This document shows, piece after piece, positions 47,599-55,291 of a stretch of 64,000 nucleotides of DNA. The notes beneath the pieces were generated by a model, which searched no databases, was not told where the DNA came from, and saw only the letters and a program-made list of their open reading frames with translations. The translations under genes were made by a program, and so were the position numbers. Source of the stretch: a virus. The stretch is taken from the IMG/VR virus record IMGVR_UViG_3300041583_000345, positions 1 through 64,000 of that record; one strand, written 5' to 3'. Each line of letters opens with the position of its first letter. The first letter of the stretch is position 1.

Positions 47599-47687
47599 AG
47601 GAAGGTGTGGGATTCGAACCCACGGGTGCTTTAACACACCTCCAGTTTTCAAGACTGGTGCAATTAGCCGGACTCTGCCAACCTTCC
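47599..47687 (-). tRNA. tRNA-Ser (TGA), class II
   Basis: 89 nt; acceptor GGAAGGT/ACCTTCC; anticodon arm CCAGT-CTTGAAA-ACTGG; normal long variable arm. First tRNA of the array. Confidence 0.92.
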
Positions 47688-47690
47688 TTA

Positions 47691-47711
47691 TTATCCAATA
47701 TGTCAATGAAC
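47691..47711 (-). repeat. tRNA leader repeat, copy 2
   Basis: 21 bases identical to 44001-44021, between the promoter motif at 47729 and the first tRNA. Confidence 0.75.
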
Positions 47712-47728
47712 TTTAATTTCTTATAATG

Positions 47729-47740
47729 TAAATATACGAA
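47729..47740 (-). promoter_or_regulatory. phage promoter motif, main tRNA promoter
   Basis: Minus-strand core TTCGTATATTTA, 41 bases upstream of tRNA-Ser(TGA). Its upstream flank is shared with the motif at 47921. Confidence 0.7.
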
Positions 47741-47764
47741 CTATATTTCACACCTCCTAATCTT

Positions 47765-47902
47765 TTATGTCAAGTTTTTAACTTCTTTTTTTAGCCTTTC
47801 ATGATAGGTTTTGTTTTTTTCGATAAAATATGTTTCCATGTCTCTACCTTTCCATCTTTCAGCTAACATTTTAAATACTTTAGTGTCTTTAAATTTTACC
47901 AT
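47765..47902 (-). CDS. small basic protein (45 aa)
   Basis: ATG at 47902, MVKFKDTKVFKMLAERWKGR, then a long charged helix (NKTYHERLKKEVKNLT). It has its own promoter motif 19 bases upstream and precedes the tRNA promoter. Function unknown. Confidence 0.6.
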   Translation of the reverse strand: MVKFKDTKVFKMLAERWKGRDMETYFIEKNKTYHERLKKEVKNLT

Positions 47903-47920
47903 ATCTTTAATTTCAATACG

Positions 47921-47932
47921 TAAATATACGAA
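47921..47932 (-). promoter_or_regulatory. phage promoter motif
   Basis: Minus-strand core TTCGTATATTTA, 18 bases upstream of the 45-residue gene. Confidence 0.7.
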
Positions 47933-47974
47933 CTATATTTCACATCTCCTAATTTTTTTACACTTACTTTAATA

Positions 47975-48004
47975 AAAAAACCCGAATCTTTTGGATCCGG
48001 GTTT
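47975..48004 (-). terminator. Rho-independent terminator
   Basis: On the minus strand AAACCCGgATC/GATtCGGGTTT with a short loop is followed by seven T. It ends the single-gene unit at 48032-48184. Confidence 0.88.
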
Positions 48005-48031
48005 AGTTTTGGTTTGATATGTTTTATTCTA

Positions 48032-48184
48032 TCAACTTATACTATTCCCGGATATGTATCTCGGCTGCTTATATTCATTATTGGCTAACATAAAATCTGT
48101 AATATCGCCACATACTGAACTCGCCCATATAATGGACTGTATCACTGTTTGTAAGAGTGAGTGTATGTTTGTAATAGTTTTCAT
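48032..48184 (-). CDS. small protein, single-gene unit (50 aa)
   Basis: ATG at 48184, MKTITNIHSLLQTVIQSIIW, then ASSVCGDITDFMLANNEYKQ. It is bracketed by its own promoter motif (48204) and terminator (47975), so it is made alone. An amphipathic N-terminal helix; function unknown. Confidence 0.6.
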   Translation of the reverse strand: MKTITNIHSLLQTVIQSIIWASSVCGDITDFMLANNEYKQPRYISGNSIS

Positions 48185-48203
48185 TGTTTCTTTTTATCTT
48201 TAA

Positions 48204-48215
48204 TAAATATACGAA
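48204..48215 (-). promoter_or_regulatory. phage promoter motif
   Basis: Minus-strand core TTCGTATATTTA; TTG 20 bases upstream matches a Bacteroidota -33 element. Drives the 50-residue gene. Confidence 0.72.
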
Positions 48216-48252
48216 CTTTATCTTTTCAGTCCAACTTTATTTTAAATGTTTT

Positions 48253-48780
48253 TTATATAGTAATTTTACCTTTCACACCAGGTACCATTTGTTTAATTTG
48301 TTCTTTAGAGTATTTTTTAGAAATGGGGGTGTTTTTTAAATAAAGATCACCTACTACTGTTAAATCTTGGGGGAGGGAGGTTATTGGGGTATTATTTAAA
48401 TAAAGATAACCTACTACTGTTAAACCTTGGGGGAGGGAGGTTATTGGAGTATTTTCTAAATCAAGAGAACCCCCTACTGTTAAGTCTTTAGGTAATGCGG
48501 TGATAGGAGTATATGATAAATAAAGATAACCTCCTACTGTTAAACCTTGAGGTAGCGAGGTGATTTTGCTCCCATATAAATCAAGATTACCTTTTACTTT
48601 TAAATCTTGAGGTAGGGAGGTTATTGGTGTACCTGCTAAATCAAGATCATTTTTACCCCCATCCTTCATATATTGTTGGATTTTCTTTTGCGTAGCAATT
48701 AAAAAGTTCTTAGTACGTTCTTCAGGGGAACGTCTAGGGACTAATATTTTATTTTCTAATATGTCTATTAATTTTATCAT
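48253..48780 (-). CDS. leucine-rich-like repeat protein A (175 aa)
   Basis: A conserved head (MIKLIDILENKILVPRRSPE) and a helix (IATQKKIQQYMKDGG) precede five or so 20-residue repeats of the type ITSLPQGLTVGGYLDLxNTP, then a common tail (SKEQIKQMVPGVKG). Repeats with L-P-x-x-L and L-x-L should stack as a short solenoid. One of four paralogs; function unknown, probably binding. Confidence 0.8.
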   Translation of the reverse strand: MIKLIDILENKILVPRRSPEERTKNFLIATQKKIQQYMKDGGKNDLDLAGTPITSLPQDLKVKGNLDLYGSKITSLPQGLTVGGYLYLSYTPITALPKDLTVGGSLDLENTPITSLPQGLTVVGYLYLNNTPITSLPQDLTVVGDLYLKNTPISKKYSKEQIKQMVPGVKGKITI

Positions 48781-49247
48781 TATATAATAATTTCACCTTT
48801 CACACCAGGTACCATTTGTCTAATTTGTTCTTCATTATATTTTTTAGAGATGGGGGTATTTCTTAAATAAAGATTACGTCCTACTGTTAAACCTTGGGGG
48901 AGGGAGGTTATTTTAGTATTTCTTAAATCAAGATCATCTCCTACTGTTAAACCTTGTGGTAGGGAGGTTATTGGGGTACTATTTAAATTAAGATAACCCC
49001 CTACTGTTAAACCTTGAGGTAGGGAGGTTATTTTGCTCCCATATAAATAAAGAGAACCTCCTACTGTTAATCCTTGGGGGAGGGTGGTTATTGGTGTTCT
49101 TCCTAAATTAAGATCACCTTTACTTCCATCCTTCATGTATTGTTGGATCTTCTTTTGGGTAGCAATTATATAATTCTTAGAGCGTTCCTCAGGGGAGCGT
49201 CTAGGGACTAGTATTTTATTTTCTAATAGATCTATTAGTTTTATCAT
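48780..49247 (-). CDS. leucine-rich-like repeat protein B (155 aa)
   Basis: Same head, repeat type and tail as protein A but one unit shorter. Its stop overlaps the next ATG by one base. Several repeats are nearly identical in DNA to those of the neighbours, a sign of recent repeat exchange. Confidence 0.8.
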   Translation of the reverse strand: MIKLIDLLENKILVPRRSPEERSKNYIIATQKKIQQYMKDGSKGDLNLGRTPITTLPQGLTVGGSLYLYGSKITSLPQGLTVGGYLNLNSTPITSLPQGLTVGDDLDLRNTKITSLPQGLTVGRNLYLRNTPISKKYNEEQIRQMVPGVKGEIII

Positions 49248-49954
49248 TGTATATAAATTTCACCTTTTACTCCCGGTACCATTTGTTTAATTTGTTCTTT
49301 AGAGTATTTTTTAGAGATGGGGGTATCTCTTAAATCAAGATTACGTCCTACTTTTAAATTTTGAGGTAGGGTGGTTATTGGGGTATTAGTTAAATAAATA
49401 TTACTTCCTACTGTTAAACCTCGGGGTAATGAGGTTATTGGAGTATTCTGTAAATCAAGATAACCTCCTACTGTAAAACCTTGGGGTAGGGAGGTTATTA
49501 GAGTATACCTTAAACTAAGAGAACCTCCTACTGTTAAACCCTGTGGTAGGGAGGTTATTGGGGTACTATTTAAATTAAGATAACCTCCTACTGTTAAACC
49601 TTGGGGGAGGGAGGTTATTGGGGTATCTCTTAAATCAAGAGAACCTCCTACTTTTAAACCTTGAGGTAGGGAGGTTATTTTAGTCCCATGTAAATCAAGA
49701 AAACCTCCTACTGTTAAACCTTGAGGTAGGGAGGTTATTTTAGTATAAGATAAATCAAGATAACTTCCTACTGTTAAGCCTTGGGGTAGGGAGGTTATTG
49801 GGGTATTTTTTAAATCAAGATCACCTTTACTCCCATCCTTCATGTATTGTTGGATCTTCTTTTGGGTAGCAATTATATAATTCTTAGAACGTTCTTCTTT
49901 GGAACGTCTAGGGACTAGGATTTTATTTTCTAATATGTCTAATAGTTTAATCAT
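49244..49954 (-). CDS. leucine-rich-like repeat protein C (236 aa)
   Basis: The longest paralog with about nine repeats. Each unit carries Pro at the same place (SLPQGL) and often a second in NTPI. Overlaps protein B by 4 bases and meets the non-repeat gene upstream at one base. Confidence 0.8.
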   Translation of the reverse strand: MIKLLDILENKILVPRRSKEERSKNYIIATQKKIQQYMKDGSKGDLDLKNTPITSLPQGLTVGSYLDLSYTKITSLPQGLTVGGFLDLHGTKITSLPQGLKVGGSLDLRDTPITSLPQGLTVGGYLNLNSTPITSLPQGLTVGGSLSLRYTLITSLPQGFTVGGYLDLQNTPITSLPRGLTVGSNIYLTNTPITTLPQNLKVGRNLDLRDTPISKKYSKEQIKQMVPGVKGEIYIQ

Positions 49955-50703
49955 TATGAAATTCCTATTATATTAGTATATTCTTTTATATCGTTAGATG
50001 AAATTTGTTTATCTAACCCATCATACCCATCAATTTTCCCATTATCTAATACCGCCAAAGCAACAACTACTAAATTCTTCCAAGTTTTTGGAAATTTATC
50101 TTTAAGTTGATTTATCATTTGCTGTGACTTTACTTTAACATAGTAAAAAGTTACATTATTTGTATAGTAATAATCATTAAAGTGATCGGGGGCTTTGTAT
50201 GTTGTACACCATGAAGAATCTTTTCCACCATCCCCACAGTCTCTAAATGCAAATTGGGATAATCCAAGTTTACGAGATGCTTCGTGGGTGTGGGGGGACA
50301 TTATTAATAGGTCTGAATTCTCTAATACAGTATCGTAGTCGGATTCTAGATCTCTGGTAGATATATTTTCTCCTGAGTTGTTAATTTGGTCAACTTCATC
50401 TTGAAGGGCTTTAAAGGATTTAATTTGGTAAATATCTTTGGTTTTTGTTTTACCTTTTTCTGAGAGTGTATTGAACTCTTCAATGGTGTTTCTTAAATCA
50501 TCTATATCTGTAATTTGTTTTTCTGCCCATTGTTTTGCCATCCACCCTACATACTTACGTGTTGGGGAAGGGTCTATATCAGTTAATATTTTTAACTCCT
50601 CTTGGGTTAGTTTACCGGATTCAACATATTGTTTTGCCTGTCTTATGTTTTCTAATATTGAATGTTTATTTTCAATTAAGAGTTTTGAATAATTAAATTT
50701 CAT
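49954..50703 (-). CDS. hypothetical protein within the repeat cluster
   Basis: 249 residues. A helical N-terminus (ILENIRQAKQYVESGKLTQE) with an I-D-P-S-P-T-R-K-Y segment, then RDCGDGGKDSSWCTTYKAPD and HFNDYYYTNNVTFYYVKVKS, a block that recurs in large marine phages next to similar repeats. Function unknown. It interrupts the series of repeat paralogs. Confidence 0.65.
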   Translation of the reverse strand: MKFNYSKLLIENKHSILENIRQAKQYVESGKLTQEELKILTDIDPSPTRKYVGWMAKQWAEKQITDIDDLRNTIEEFNTLSEKGKTKTKDIYQIKSFKALQDEVDQINNSGENISTRDLESDYDTVLENSDLLIMSPHTHEASRKLGLSQFAFRDCGDGGKDSSWCTTYKAPDHFNDYYYTNNVTFYYVKVKSQQMINQLKDKFPKTWKNLVVVALAVLDNGKIDGYDGLDKQISSNDIKEYTNIIGIS

Positions 50704-50714
50704 ATTGTTGTGTT

Positions 50715-51362
50715 TTATATATAAATATTACCTTTAACATCAGGTACCATTTGTTTGATTTGTTCTTTACTATATTTTTTAGAGATGGGGGTCTTACTTA
50801 AATAAAGATAACCTCCTACTTTTAAATCTTGAGGTAGGGTGGTTATTGAGATATTTCTTAAATAAAGATCATCTCCTACTGTTAAACCTTGGGGTAGGGA
50901 GGTTATTAGAGTATTTTCTAAATCAAGAGAACCTCCTACTGTTAAACCTTGGGGTAGTGAGGTTATTGGAGTGTTTTTTAAATAAAGACTATCTCCTACT
51001 GTTAAACCTTGGGGGAGGGAGGTTATTTTAATCCCATGTAAATCAAGATAACCCCCTACTTTTAAATCTTGAGGGAGGGAGGTTATTGGGGTATCTCTTA
51101 AATTAAGGGCACCTCCTACTGTTAAGCCTTGGGGTAGGGAGGTTATTTTAGTATTTCTTAAATCAAGATAACCTCCTACTGTTAAACCTTGAGGGAGGGA
51201 GGTTATTGGGGTATTATCTAAATAAAGATTACCTTTACTCCCATCCTTCATATATTGTTGAATTTTCTTTTGCGTAGCAATTAAAAAGTTCTTAGAGCGT
51301 TCTTCTTTGGAACGTCTAGGGACTAAAATTTTATTTTCTAAGAGATCTATTAGTTTTATCAT
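50715..51362 (-). CDS. leucine-rich-like repeat protein D (215 aa)
   Basis: First gene of the cluster. Head MIKLIDLLENKILVPRRSKE, about eight repeats and the common tail ending VPDVKGNIYI. No promoter motif of the common type is seen just upstream. Confidence 0.8.
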   Translation of the reverse strand: MIKLIDLLENKILVPRRSKEERSKNFLIATQKKIQQYMKDGSKGNLYLDNTPITSLPQGLTVGGYLDLRNTKITSLPQGLTVGGALNLRDTPITSLPQDLKVGGYLDLHGIKITSLPQGLTVGDSLYLKNTPITSLPQGLTVGGSLDLENTLITSLPQGLTVGDDLYLRNISITTLPQDLKVGGYLYLSKTPISKKYSKEQIKQMVPDVKGNIYI

Positions 51363-51457
51363 TAAATTGTTAATGCCCTCTACTTTTTATATGTAAGTTG
51401 ATTGAGGTGGTCCATATATAAATATGACTATTAGTTTTTATCTTGATATAGTAGCTG

Positions 51458-51475
51458 TACGATCAACCGTACAAT
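51458..51475. repeat. hairpin in the 169-base gap after queC
   Basis: TGTACG and CGTACA separated by 6 bases, in the gap between queC and the repeat cluster. The rest of 51363-51531 shows no gene or clear promoter. Confidence 0.5.
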
Positions 51476-51531
51476 TAAGTCACCATGTTAGACACTACTG
51501 TAAAAGATAATATGTGTAGGTAATTTCTCTA

Positions 51532-52389
51532 CTACTTACCGTGTTGAGCAAGGATTTGTTTTACGTGTGCTTCTGCTACTTCATATGCAACTACCCCACT
51601 TTCATCTTCATAAGTTACAGGGTCAGGTCTACCTAAAGCTATAAATGCTTCAATACGTTCTACTGAAGAAGCTGATTTGTAGTCGCTATTACCACTTGGG
51701 TAGGGTTTGTAAGAGGTGTTTGTGCGTTTGTAAACTTCATCAAATTCTAGTCCTAGTTCTTTACATAATAATTCTCCGTCTTGTAAAATTGTAAATTTAT
51801 TTCCTTTTAAATAAGGAGTAAAATAACCTACTCGTTCAGCATCCCAATTACCTTCTCTGAAGGCTTTGTCATCTGCATCTCTAAACTCCTGTCTGCAGTC
51901 TGGATAAACTGAAAAGTCTCCCGCATGAATTCCTAAAGCAATATCACAGTTTTCTCCTGTACGGTTTGCTATCGATAATGCCACTGCTTGGGTAATAGAA
52001 GCAAATATTTTATTACGGTTAGGAACAACAGTTTCTTTCATGTTGCTATTTTCATAATGTCCCTCCGGTACATCTTTACCTCCTTCTACTAAAGCTGAAT
52101 CTAGTAAGTCTGCTAATCCGTCTAGTTTAATTTGACGGTAATTAATTGTATTGTAGTTTAACCCCACAATTGTGATTGTCCCTAATTGATCCTGTTCTAT
52201 TCTTTCTACATTACCATTTAGATAGTTAACTAATGATTGAGCTCTTTCTAACTCTACTCTGTGTTTTTGACCGTAGTCGAATGAAATACCTGTTACAGTA
52301 TCATATTCTTTTAATGCTCTAAGTAGTAAAGTGCTACTATCCATTCCTCCTGAAAGGCTAACCACGCAATGTTTTTTTGTTTTACTCAT
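51532..52389 (-). CDS. queC: 7-cyano-7-deazaguanine (preQ0) synthase, lacking the zinc cysteines
   Basis: 285 residues. The ATP pyrophosphatase loop CVVSLSGGMDSSTLLLRAL, FDYGQKHRVELERAQSLV, VPNRNKIFASITQAVALSIA and ALGIHAGDFSVYPDCRQEF are QueC signatures. It turns carboxy-deazaguanine into preQ0 with ATP and ammonia. In normal QueC four Cys near the C-terminus bind zinc; here the matching region reads TSYKPYPSGNSDYKSASSVE with none, though the following R-x-E-A-F is kept. Confidence 0.9.
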   Translation of the reverse strand: MSKTKKHCVVSLSGGMDSSTLLLRALKEYDTVTGISFDYGQKHRVELERAQSLVNYLNGNVERIEQDQLGTITIVGLNYNTINYRQIKLDGLADLLDSALVEGGKDVPEGHYENSNMKETVVPNRNKIFASITQAVALSIANRTGENCDIALGIHAGDFSVYPDCRQEFRDADDKAFREGNWDAERVGYFTPYLKGNKFTILQDGELLCKELGLEFDEVYKRTNTSYKPYPSGNSDYKSASSVERIEAFIALGRPDPVTYEDESGVVAYEVAEAHVKQILAQHGK

Positions 52390-52450
52390 TTTATTTAAAT
52401 TTATAACTGCCAGGTATTATTAAACGTATAGGCGAACGCTTCTTTATTTT

Positions 52451-52759
52451 CTATCCCTCAATGGTTGTCATTGACAACATCTCTTTTTGAATATCTTCCC
52501 AACGATCTGTATACTCTTTAAGAGTATAGCTTTTACTTTCCCCATTATTTAGTTTTTCGTTAGCCACTACTTTTAAAGCATGGTTAAAATTAGACGGATA
52601 ACATACGGTTTTAATATACTCTGTACTTTTTTCTCCTTTAGTAACTCTTTCGTATACTGTATAACCTCCTGATTGAGATTTAGCAATAAAGAAAGGTTCC
52701 ATTACTAGGTCTTGAATAAGTGTATCCCCGGCAGGGATTGAATTAGGTTTTCTTAACAT
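52451..52759 (-). CDS. hypothetical phage protein
   Basis: 102 residues: GDTLIQDLVMEPFFIAKSQS, a beta hairpin (GGYTVYERVTKGEKSTEYIK) and a helix (FNHALKVVANEKLNNGESKS). The pattern recurs in small conserved phage proteins of unknown function. It lies between thioredoxin and queC. Confidence 0.6.
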   Translation of the reverse strand: MLRKPNSIPAGDTLIQDLVMEPFFIAKSQSGGYTVYERVTKGEKSTEYIKTVCYPSNFNHALKVVANEKLNNGESKSYTLKEYTDRWEDIQKEMLSMTTIEG

Positions 52760-52795
52760 ATCTATAGTTTTTATTTATATTATTGTACGGATTTT

Positions 52796-53056
52796 TTAGC
52801 TGAGTATTAATTCTTTTAGGTCTTCTTTTGATAGAACCCCCACTTTTGTTAGTCTTGTTCCGTCCTCTCTAATCAATACGGTATGGGGTATGTTTCTAAC
52901 TCTATATTTGGCTGCTAAACCATTAGTATCTGTTTCAATATCTACGGTTGTAAATTTTACTTGTCCTTTATATTCTTTTGCAACACTGTCAAAGATTGGT
53001 GCGTATGTTTTACAGGGTGCACACCAGGTGGCCCAGAACTTAATTATTTCCTTCAT
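52796..53056 (-). CDS. thioredoxin
   Basis: 86 residues. Active site FWATWCAPCKTYAPIFDSVA, then VKFTTVDIETDTNGLAAKYR and NIPHTVLI with the cis-Pro. Shorter than host thioredoxin (~105), as in many phages. It can reduce the ribonucleotide reductase encoded 4 kb upstream. Confidence 0.92.
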   Translation of the reverse strand: MKEIIKFWATWCAPCKTYAPIFDSVAKEYKGQVKFTTVDIETDTNGLAAKYRVRNIPHTVLIREDGTRLTKVGVLSKEDLKELILS

Positions 53057-53196
53057 TATCTCTTAACTTTATTATAGGTGTCTGCTTTTGAAAATCTTTG
53101 AATAGAAGGTGTTACTGTTGAGTAGGTAGTTTTTTGTTTCCTAACTTCTAACCATTCCATTAACTGTGTGTATGTCTGTTTTGATGAGTTTGCCAT
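53056..53196 (-). CDS. small basic protein (46 aa)
   Basis: ATG at 53196, MANSSKQTYTQLMEWLEVRK, then a Lys-, Thr-rich end. Its stop overlaps the thioredoxin ATG by one base (TAATG). Promoter motif 26 bases upstream. Function unknown. Confidence 0.65.
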   Translation of the reverse strand: MANSSKQTYTQLMEWLEVRKQKTTYSTVTPSIQRFSKADTYNKVKR

Positions 53197-53221
53197 ATTC
53201 TGTAGGTTATTTTTATATATT

Positions 53222-53233
53222 TTAAGATACGAA
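53222..53233 (-). promoter_or_regulatory. phage promoter motif
   Basis: Minus-strand core TTCGTATCTTAA; drives the small gene, thioredoxin, the hypothetical gene and queC. Confidence 0.68.
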
Positions 53234-53326
53234 CTATTACGTGTATTTACAACTGTTTTACTCTGTACTTCTTTAGAGAATTTTATTTATTTCGTAAAAA
53301 TAGTAATCCTCTCTAAACAGTATATT

Positions 53327-53623
53327 TTAATTTAAATCCTCAATACCCAAGTATATAAAATCTAACTCACACCCCTCTCCTACTTGTTTATTAATTTCTT
53401 CCCAATTTTTGGACCAGTCTAAGTTAAGTGAGAAGGTTTTTGATTTGTGGGTCCTCCACTCTTTATCGGATTCTAGAGTGGTGGGTGGATTTATGCCTTT
53501 CACAATATTGGGGTGTAGTATTCTATTGGAAAAATCAATACCTGCATTTATATGTTTTTTTCTTGGCTTTACAAGATATAATGGCTAGTCTTTTCATTCT
53601 ATTTATAATAATCTTTCACTCAT
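53327..53623 (-). pseudogene. ORF interrupted by three stops near its start
   Basis: From the ATG at 53623 (MSERLL) the same frame meets TAA, TGA and TAG within 13 codons, then stays open for 85 codons: PLYLVKPRKKHINAGIDFSN and on to EINKQVGEGCELDFIYLGIE. The open part reads like a real protein but has no ATG. A decayed gene is likely; a non-standard start is possible. The rest of 53234-53326 shows nothing. Confidence 0.5.
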
Positions 53624-53630
53624 AACTATA

Positions 53631-54494
53631 TTAAATTAAAGGAAAAATGTCGTAGCCGTATTCTTCTATCCAATCGTATATACTACGTTTATTACCTAAT
53701 TGATACTTATGCTCTAAAAACGTTGAATTTTGTTTATGTAGCTTACTTAATATACGTTCCCTAGTATCGATATCAAAATTAAATGTGGGTTGTTTTATAG
53801 ATTTTCTCTGTGAATGGTCATACAGATGATATATGGGAGTATCCTTATAATTTACTACATCATATCCGTTTGTGTAGGAGCGTAATGTCATATCTAATTC
53901 TTCGAATTGCCAACCGGCATATGGATCGTAACCTACATTTGCTAACCAGTATATGTCGCTGATGTGATACCCACCGGCACCTAATGATCTATAGTAATCG
54001 CCTTTGTTTTCGATTGCTTCAGCGGTGAATCTAAATTTATAATTACAATGAATGTCACTTTTTAAAACGTTTACCATATGTTGGTTGTGCTTGCTATAAG
54101 TATCTACACCATCTTTTGAAGTATACACTTTAGGGTAACAGGTAATTAAGCAATCCCCATCGTAATTATCAACAGCGTCTACCATTATTTTATCCCACCC
54201 CTTATCAAACCTAGTATGAGCATCTATACATAAGTAGTATTTGTGGGATGGTTTTATATATAAATGAGCGTGTGCCCTAACTTGAGTTACGTTTCGTGTT
54301 TTATCTTCTCTTACGTTTATTAATGTTACATTATCTGGGAATTGTGATTGTTGCCACATATCTTCTTCGAAGTCCTGATTATATATTACTATGTCTAAAT
54401 TATTTGGTTCGTTGGCTTTGTCTAATAAATCGTTTACCGTATTAAGTAAGTCATTGTCTAATCGACAAGCTATAAAAACTAATATTGTTTCCAT
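53631..54494 (-). CDS. GT60-like N-acetylglucosaminyltransferase (Skp1 Gnt1 family)
   Basis: 287 residues resembling the GlcNAc (PF11397/GT60) family of Skp1-hydroxyproline GlcNAc-transferases. N-terminal ILVFIACRLDNDLLNTVNDL, then NVTQVRAHAHLYIKPSHKYY leading to LCIDAHTRFDKGWD (the D-x-H of Gnt1), and the C-terminal GYDPYAGWQFEELDMTLRSY with TNGYDVVNY and IYHLYDH. Known members put GlcNAc on hydroxyproline. It overlaps the next gene by 16 bases, and a prolyl-hydroxylase-like gene follows in the same block. Confidence 0.75.
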   Translation of the reverse strand: METILVFIACRLDNDLLNTVNDLLDKANEPNNLDIVIYNQDFEEDMWQQSQFPDNVTLINVREDKTRNVTQVRAHAHLYIKPSHKYYLCIDAHTRFDKGWDKIMVDAVDNYDGDCLITCYPKVYTSKDGVDTYSKHNQHMVNVLKSDIHCNYKFRFTAEAIENKGDYYRSLGAGGYHISDIYWLANVGYDPYAGWQFEELDMTLRSYTNGYDVVNYKDTPIYHLYDHSQRKSIKQPTFNFDIDTRERILSKLHKQNSTFLEHKYQLGNKRSIYDWIEEYGYDIFPLI

Positions 54495-55291
54495 TCTGTA
54501 ATTGACTTGTAAAATTTGTTATTAGGAAAATTATCCCATTTTATTTCGTGAAATTTATTTTTATTGAATAGGGGGTCGCAACTATAATGTGCTATGTGGT
54601 GTGATTCTTTTAATTCATTTATGTTTGGGTAATAACAATTTTTACCGTCTACCATTTTAATTTTACTATTGTGACATGCCACGTTAAGCCCATACATTAA
54701 AGCCCACCAGCTATGGCTAGTATTAGGATATTCGTCACTGACTTTGATTGATGTTTCTACTGCTTCGTGGTAGATTTTGTCAAATACTTTTTTCTTTAGT
54801 ATGACATTAAAACCTCCATTCATGTACTGATAATCATTGTGGTGTAAGTATTTGTGAATAATATTTCTATTGTCGCTGTTTACTTTTAAATGCCAATTTT
54901 CGTATGTAGCGTCTACAACTACTTCGTTATCACTAGGAAGGTAACCATCATATTTTTTTAAATGAAATAAATCAGCATCTATTATTTCTAGGTATTCTTC
55001 ATCATCTACATCTCTTGTAACTTGGTAAGCTGCTGTGAATACATTATTAACTATATATCGAGGTTCAGTAAAGTTAAGCATATCTAAAACGCTATCTACT
55101 AGTTTATGTGGTAGGCGTAGCCCCCAATCTAATTCCGTTGTTATTGCGTCGCTTTTATAATTGCGATTTACGATAGGAATTATAGCTTTACTATGAGCAT
55201 CTTCTCCGTACACTTTAAAATGGTTAAATTCGAATAAACTTATTTGCCACTTAAAATGATTTGTTGCTACAGCACAAGGAATACTAATCAT
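54479..55291 (-). CDS. HPAT-like glycosyltransferase candidate
   Basis: 270 residues. Order of features resembles hydroxyproline O-arabinosyltransferase and related peptidyl glycosyltransferases: CAVATNHFKWQISLFEF near the start (K-W-Q), EYLEIIDADLFHLKKYDG where those enzymes have the metal site, GGFNVILKKKVFDKIYHEAV, SWWALMYGLNVACHNSKIKM and IAHYSCDPLFNK. Identity is low by eye, so the fold is likely but the sugar and acceptor are inferred from its neighbours. Confidence 0.5.
   Translation of the reverse strand: MISIPCAVATNHFKWQISLFEFNHFKVYGEDAHSKAIIPIVNRNYKSDAITTELDWGLRLPHKLVDSVLDMLNFTEPRYIVNNVFTAAYQVTRDVDDEEYLEIIDADLFHLKKYDGYLPSDNEVVVDATYENWHLKVNSDNRNIIHKYLHHNDYQYMNGGFNVILKKKVFDKIYHEAVETSIKVSDEYPNTSHSWWALMYGLNVACHNSKIKMVDGKNCYYPNINELKESHHIAHYSCDPLFNKNKFHEIKWDNFPNNKFYKSITEWKQY

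Noticed and set aside
48253-51362. CRISPR-like array from the regular DNA repeats
   Set aside because: The repeats are in frame within open reading frames, differ between units and lack unique spacers; they encode protein repeats.
52390-52450. preQ1 riboswitch upstream of queC
   Set aside because: The leader lacks the class I preQ1 consensus (no conserved C-rich loop with A-rich tail), and I see no clear pseudoknot.
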